From an uncultured Clostridium sp. (GTDB lineage Bacteria; Bacillota; Clostridia; Lachnospirales; Lachnospiraceae): DNA of 10,527 bases. The notes below the pieces were generated by a model, which made no database searches, had not been told where the DNA came from, and worked only from the letters and a program-made list of their open reading frames with translations. Position 1 is the first letter of the stretch. Every line of letters begins with the position of its first letter. Location: positions 1-10,527 of the forward strand of contig USBM01000057.1 in NCBI GenBank assembly GCA_900552885.1, written 5' to 3'. A program made the position numbers and the translations under genes. Positions 7,200 to 10,527 of the stretch are shown here, piece after piece.

Positions 7200-7397
7200 T
7201 TATTCCTCTTCCCAAAAGAGTTCATCCAACGTCTTGCCAAGTGTCTTGCAGATTGCCCGGCACAGATTGATCGTCGGATTATAATCTCCCTTTTCAATTG
7301 CATTGATCGTCTGTCGCGATACCCCTACCGCAGTTGCAAGATCCTGCTGAGACAGATCCAGTGCCGCCCGGGCAGACTTCATTTTCAAGTTCTTCAT
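7200..7397 (-). CDS. Small XRE-family HTH transcriptional regulator
   Basis: A 65-residue protein ending in TAA (7200-7202). ATG at 7397 has GAGG 8 nt upstream, and this ribosome site lies in the last codons of the gene before it. Almost the whole protein is a Cro/C1-type helix-turn-helix: helix 2 around QQDLATAVGV (17-26) and recognition helix around RQTINAIEKG (28-37), then the NPTINLCRAICKTLGKTLDELF tail typical of stand-alone regulators of this size. It has no sensor domain. It starts 3 bp after the stop of the membrane protein, so the two are almost certainly co-translated. In similar pairs the regulator is thought to control its own operon; that is inference here. Whether it also regulates the ABC exporter upstream cannot be told. 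Confidence 0.92.
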   Translation of the reverse strand: MKNLKMKSARAALDLSQQDLATAVGVSRQTINAIEKGDYNPTINLCRAICKTLGKTLDELFWEEE

Positions 7398-7400
7398 AGG

Positions 7401-7970
7401 CTATTCCTCATTCTCTTCCTGTTTCTTATTATACAATAATTTGAGGTTAAACATAAGAGTTAATGCAAGAAATAACACCGCAACAATCAGATTCGTATAT
7501 CGATAAGAGATCGCTCCTTTTTCAAGAAATGATACTCCCTCCCGCACATCTACAATTCCCGCGATCAGATTGACCACACCCACCAAAAGAAACATCATAT
7601 TAATTCCTTTTGCATTCTCCTGCAAAGACATATAGGCATCCTCCCAGATACAGATCGTTGCAAAGATAAAAATCGCAATACATATACCGATCCACATCCC
7701 GCCAAATGACATCAAAAGTGGAATATTACACATATCTTTTAAGACGGATACAATCGTCACATATAAGATAAGGAAAAAGAAACCTATCTTGTACGCCTTA
7801 CCCCTCGCCTGTAACTGCCTCTCATCATATGCTCCTTCTCTGGCACATTTGAATGTAAAAATCTTTCCGCCCACTTTACGGATCATCCGGCTTAATACAA
7901 ATACCAAAAGAAGTCCTACTGCAAAACCGCAAACCATACCCAATATATAACTTATACTATGATGTTCCAT
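7401..7970 (-). CDS. Five-helix integral membrane protein paired with an XRE regulator
   Basis: A 189-residue protein ending in TAG (7401-7403). ATG at 7970 is chosen because AAGGAG (7979-7984) lies 8 nt upstream. A GTG at 7991 and an ATG at 7976 are in frame but are respectively upstream of, or 2 nt from, that ribosome site. Hydrophobic segments lie at about 7-28, 61-78, 87-108, 123-140 and 159-180. Between the first two is a charged loop with YDERQLQARGKAYKIGF (48-64); a DERQ motif before a helix is typical of DUF2178-like membrane proteins that sit beside small XRE regulators. I assign it to that group only tentatively. The C-terminus is charged (KKQEENEE) and overlaps the ribosome site of the next gene. 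A signal-sensing role or a partner role to the regulator is possible but unproven. It lies 158 bp downstream of the ABC permease; no clear promoter or terminator was seen in that gap. Confidence 0.85.
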   Translation of the reverse strand: MEHHSISYILGMVCGFAVGLLLVFVLSRMIRKVGGKIFTFKCAREGAYDERQLQARGKAYKIGFFFLILYVTIVSVLKDMCNIPLLMSFGGMWIGICIAIFIFATICIWEDAYMSLQENAKGINMMFLLVGVVNLIAGIVDVREGVSFLEKGAISYRYTNLIVAVLFLALTLMFNLKLLYNKKQEENEE

Positions 7971-8128
7971 CTCCATCTCTCCTTTTCTCACCGTTATATC
8001 TCATGATGACCCTGATCTGATTCCGTTACAAAAACTTCCTCTGCCCTTTCGCATCTGCTTCTATTCTTGAGTTCACTATTCGCATATACCTATATATCTG
8101 TCTTACTTACACTATGTTGCCGCATTTA

Positions 8129-9391
8129 CTACATGCCCTTGATATTCTTCAAAGCCGTACTTAACTTGATCGGATTCCCGTAACGAAGCGTTCCCATCCG
8201 GTAGATCTTCGCCGCCAGCCAGCCTACACCAAAGATGGATGCAAAGAGGATCACCGCTGATACCACGATCTCCCACATAGCTACTGTTCCCATTCCGATT
8301 CGTACGAACATCGCAGAATAGGATGAAAATGGAAGAAATGAGCAGACCTTCATAACAATACCATCCGGATTCTGCAACTGGAACAATACCGCAAAGTATA
8401 CGATCATGATCACCATCTGCAAGGTTCCTGCTGTCTTATTAATATCCTCTGTCTTCGATACCAGCGCTCCCATTGCACCATAAAGGAACGCATAGAACAG
8501 AAATCCACCAATGCCAAATACCGCAAACGCCGCAAGCACTTCACCCGGAATATCCAATACCATATCCAGTGCGGCACCCCAGAACGTATGATTGATCGCA
8601 TAGCCACCAAGCACTGCGGCTAAGATCAGCCCAAGCTGCAGGATTGCTGCGGTTGCACCCGCAAATACTTTTCCAAACAACAGATACTTTGCATCAATGC
8701 TTGTCACCAAAACTTCGATTGAACGATTGCTCTTCTCTACCGTTACCGACGTTGCCACCATCACACCATACAAAATGATCATCATAAAGATCACAATGAC
8801 AAGCGCATAACAATACCAGTAGTTATCCTCCGCATCTTTACCAAGGATCTGCTCCGTACAATCGACCGGTGCATTATATTCTGCCATAAAAGATGCATAA
8901 TCAATTCCCTGCTCCTCACAGAATCTTTGCTGATGCATCATCGATAACACTTCTTCAAAGACTGCCTGATTCTCGTCAAACATTTCCCGGTTCAATACAT
9001 AATATTCATAATGCAGATCGTCCTTTACGTCAAATCCTGCCGTAATCTCTTCTTTCTTAACTGCTTTCTCTAACTCCCTGACGTCATTCAGCTTTACTAT
9101 ATTCACGTCATCGCCAAAGGCCTGTTCTAACATTGACAGATCAGCAAACAGCCCCTCTTCGTCCACAAGTCCTAACCTGGTTGCATCCTCTTTGTTCTTA
9201 TCCTCCGTATCCTTCTTGCCATCCTCTGTTTTCGTGCTCTCTATACCAAGCATATCCGACATATCAAATACTCTCGGCAGGAACATGGCACCAAATAATA
9301 GTACCGCTAACACGATCGTTGTGATCACAAACGACTTATTCTTCATATAACTCTTTAATTCAAACTCATATACTGTTAAGAACCGTCTCAT
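8129..9391 (-). CDS. ABC-2 type exporter permease, NatB/YhaP-like
   Basis: A 420-residue protein ending in TAG (8129-8131). Its ATG at 9391 overlaps the stop of the ATPase gene (ATGA), so translation is coupled. It has one N-terminal membrane helix (about 21-40), a large hydrophilic outside domain (41-192, with a Lys/Glu/Asp-rich stretch at 52-70), then a membrane block with helices near 193-213, 241-263, 283-307, 322-338, 345-363 and 373-394. The loop TVEKSNRSIEVLVTSIDAKYLLFGKV (217-242) is the conserved cytosolic segment of NatB-type ABC-2 permeases. The family includes the sodium exporter NatAB and peptide/antibiotic-resistance exporters; the substrate here cannot be inferred. It should form a dimer with two copies of the ATPase encoded just upstream. 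Confidence 0.92.
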   Translation of the reverse strand: MRRFLTVYEFELKSYMKNKSFVITTIVLAVLLFGAMFLPRVFDMSDMLGIESTKTEDGKKDTEDKNKEDATRLGLVDEEGLFADLSMLEQAFGDDVNIVKLNDVRELEKAVKKEEITAGFDVKDDLHYEYYVLNREMFDENQAVFEEVLSMMHQQRFCEEQGIDYASFMAEYNAPVDCTEQILGKDAEDNYWYCYALVIVIFMMIILYGVMVATSVTVEKSNRSIEVLVTSIDAKYLLFGKVFAGATAAILQLGLILAAVLGGYAINHTFWGAALDMVLDIPGEVLAAFAVFGIGGFLFYAFLYGAMGALVSKTEDINKTAGTLQMVIMIVYFAVLFQLQNPDGIVMKVCSFLPFSSYSAMFVRIGMGTVAMWEIVVSAVILFASIFGVGWLAAKIYRMGTLRYGNPIKLSTALKNIKGM

Positions 9392-10308
9392 TCCTCTTCA
9401 CCCACCTTTGCCACAAATATATCATTTAACGATGGCTTATACGTCTCAAAATGCTCAATCTCCACATGTTCCATATTGGCAAGTGCCGCAAACAACTGCT
9501 TTCGCGTTACCCCTTCACACAATCGGACGATCACTTCTTCCTTCGTACGTCCCGTCACCGACACAAGCTCTCCCAGCTCTTTCAACAATACCGTCTCAAA
9601 GATCTCTTCGTCCATTCCGACACCACTGATCACTAACCGGTTCTCACCAAACTCCCGCTTAATCTCATCCAAATTACCGGAAAGAGCAACTTCACCATGA
9701 TTGATGATCACGATATCCTCACAGAATTCTTCCACATAACTCATCTGATGACTGGAGAAAATGACAATCTTTCCCGCTGCGATCAACTCCTGCACAACAT
9801 CCTGTAATATCTGCGAGTTGACCGGATCCAACCCACTAAATGGTTCATCCAAGATCACAATATCCGGGTCACAGACTAACGTCGATGCCAACTGTACCTT
9901 CTGCTGATTCCCCTTGGATAATGTCTCTAATAAATTGCCCGCGTACTGATCCACCTCTAACCGTGCAAGCCAGCGTTTGGAATTCGCAACTGCCTCTTTC
10001 TTGCTAACACCACGCAGCCTTGCTAAGTACACCATCTGTTCCATGATCTCACGCTTCGGATATAATCCTCTCTCTTCCGGCAGATAACCAATCTGAACCT
10101 TGCGCGGATCAAACTTCTCTCCGTCTAACAGCAATTCTCCACTATTCGCACGAAACACATCCATCAATATACGAATGGTTGTTGTCTTACCTGCACCATT
10201 ACGACCTAACAGACCTAATGCTTTGCCACTCTCTACAGAAAACGAAATTCCTTTGAGAATCTCGGTCTCACCGAAAGACTTCCGAATGTCTCTTACTTCT
10301 AATCTCAT
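9388..10308 (-). CDS. ABC exporter ATP-binding protein, NatA/YhaQ-like, with DUF4162 tail
   Basis: A 306-residue protein. ATG at 10308 has GGAGG 10 nt upstream. All nucleotide-binding motifs are intact: Walker A GRNGAGKT (35-42), a Q-loop region GYLPEERGLY (74-83) with Glu where Gln is usual, as is characteristic of the NatA group, signature LSKGNQQKVQ (130-139), Walker B VILDEP (151-156), D-loop SGLD (158-161) and H-loop His187 (SSHQM). Residues 212-300 form the DUF4162 extension with the ending YKPSLNDIFVAKV. It powers export by the membrane protein encoded next, with which it overlaps by 4 bp. It is the first gene after a strong promoter (10450-10478). NatA-like is a family call; sodium transport is not shown. 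Confidence 0.95.
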   Translation of the reverse strand: MRLEVRDIRKSFGETEILKGISFSVESGKALGLLGRNGAGKTTTIRILMDVFRANSGELLLDGEKFDPRKVQIGYLPEERGLYPKREIMEQMVYLARLRGVSKKEAVANSKRWLARLEVDQYAGNLLETLSKGNQQKVQLASTLVCDPDIVILDEPFSGLDPVNSQILQDVVQELIAAGKIVIFSSHQMSYVEEFCEDIVIINHGEVALSGNLDEIKREFGENRLVISGVGMDEEIFETVLLKELGELVSVTGRTKEEVIVRLCEGVTRKQLFAALANMEHVEIEHFETYKPSLNDIFVAKVGEEE

Positions 10309-10449
10309 CTTCTAAAATCCTCCCTCTTCTATATAAAATTGCTTCTATCATACAGACCATTTCCCTTGCCCGATCTCTCCTGATACAACTTTCCATTCAC
10401 CAAGCAGCATCATTCACCTGGCACTCTGTATCTATCAGCTTATAGACAT

Positions 10450-10478
10450 AGTATATGCACCGCGTTACATTTTGTCAA
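10450..10478 (-). promoter_or_regulatory. Near-consensus sigma-A promoter of the ABC exporter operon
   Basis: On the minus strand: TTGACA (10473-10478, 6/6), a 17-bp spacer, and TATACT (10450-10455, 5/6). The predicted start is near 10443, giving a leader of about 135 nt. Just downstream is a small inverted repeat TCTAT-AAGCTG-ATAGA (10431-10446), a weak operator candidate. Such a strong promoter suggests high basal or repressor-controlled expression. Confidence 0.8.
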
Positions 10479-10489
10479 GTATATTTTAC

Positions 10490-10503
10490 ATATTATATAA
10501 TAT
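10490..10503. repeat. AT-only perfect palindrome upstream of the exporter promoter
   Basis: ATATTATATAATAT is a 14-bp perfect palindrome that ends 12 bp upstream of the -35. The surrounding 10479-10527 is very AT-rich and could act as an UP element or operator. Palindromes made only of A and T arise easily by chance. Confidence 0.35.
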
Positions 10504-10527
10504 TTATGTCTTTCTCAAAAAAATATA

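Noticed and set aside
7971..7991. GTG at 7991 as start of the membrane protein
   Set aside because: The AAGGAG site at 7979-7984 lies downstream of it and is correctly spaced for the ATG at 7970.
8410..8610. 66-codon minus-strand ORF inside the permease gene
   Set aside because: Wholly inside a well-supported ABC permease in another frame; product is Arg/Trp-rich shadow sequence.

Overview
The window looks like chromosome of a low-to-mid GC, Gram-positive anaerobe of the Clostridia, most likely a plant-fibre-degrading gut member of the Lachnospiraceae. The basis is strong AGGAGG-type ribosome binding sites, secreted proteins built from BIG_2 and FN3 domains, a clostridial-style GH9 cellulase, a DUF3783 protein and a NatA/NatB-type ABC exporter. 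This family-level placement is inference from gene content; no rRNA or other marker gene is present.

Layout. Bases 1-6250 (minus strand) hold an apparent two-gene secreted operon. The first gene encodes a CAP/SCP-domain protein with an FN3 tail (5330-6250). After 25 bp comes a very large GH9 enzyme (1-5304) of at least 1768 residues, which runs off the left edge. The enzyme reads signal peptide, two CBM2-like modules, Gly/Ser linker, GH9 catalytic domain, then about 1000 residues of Ig-like, FN3-like, beta-helix-like and InlB-like modules. The operon seems to start from a promoter at 6471-6499 whose -35 lies in one of three related inverted repeats (6489-6549). Its 5' leader of about 214 nt is unusually structured. 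It can fold a 10-bp closing stem around a 54-nt hairpin and a 27-nt hairpin, repeats the 27-nt hairpin once more, and carries two tiny ORFs with good Shine-Dalgarno sites. This leader is the most interesting unexplained object in the window.

Divergently from it, 6711-7085 (plus) encodes a small cytoplasmic DUF3783 protein. Two minus-strand pairs follow. One is a tightly coupled five-helix membrane protein (7401-7970) and a 65-residue XRE-type repressor (7200-7397). The other is an ABC exporter, with ATPase (9388-10308) and permease (8129-9391) overlapping by ATGA and driven by a near-consensus promoter at 10450-10478.

The genes fall into two themes: extracellular polysaccharide or surface interaction on the left, and a membrane/exporter regulatory neighbourhood on the right. 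Nothing in the sequence shows that the two halves work together. I saw no tRNA, rRNA, CRISPR array, transposase or phage gene.
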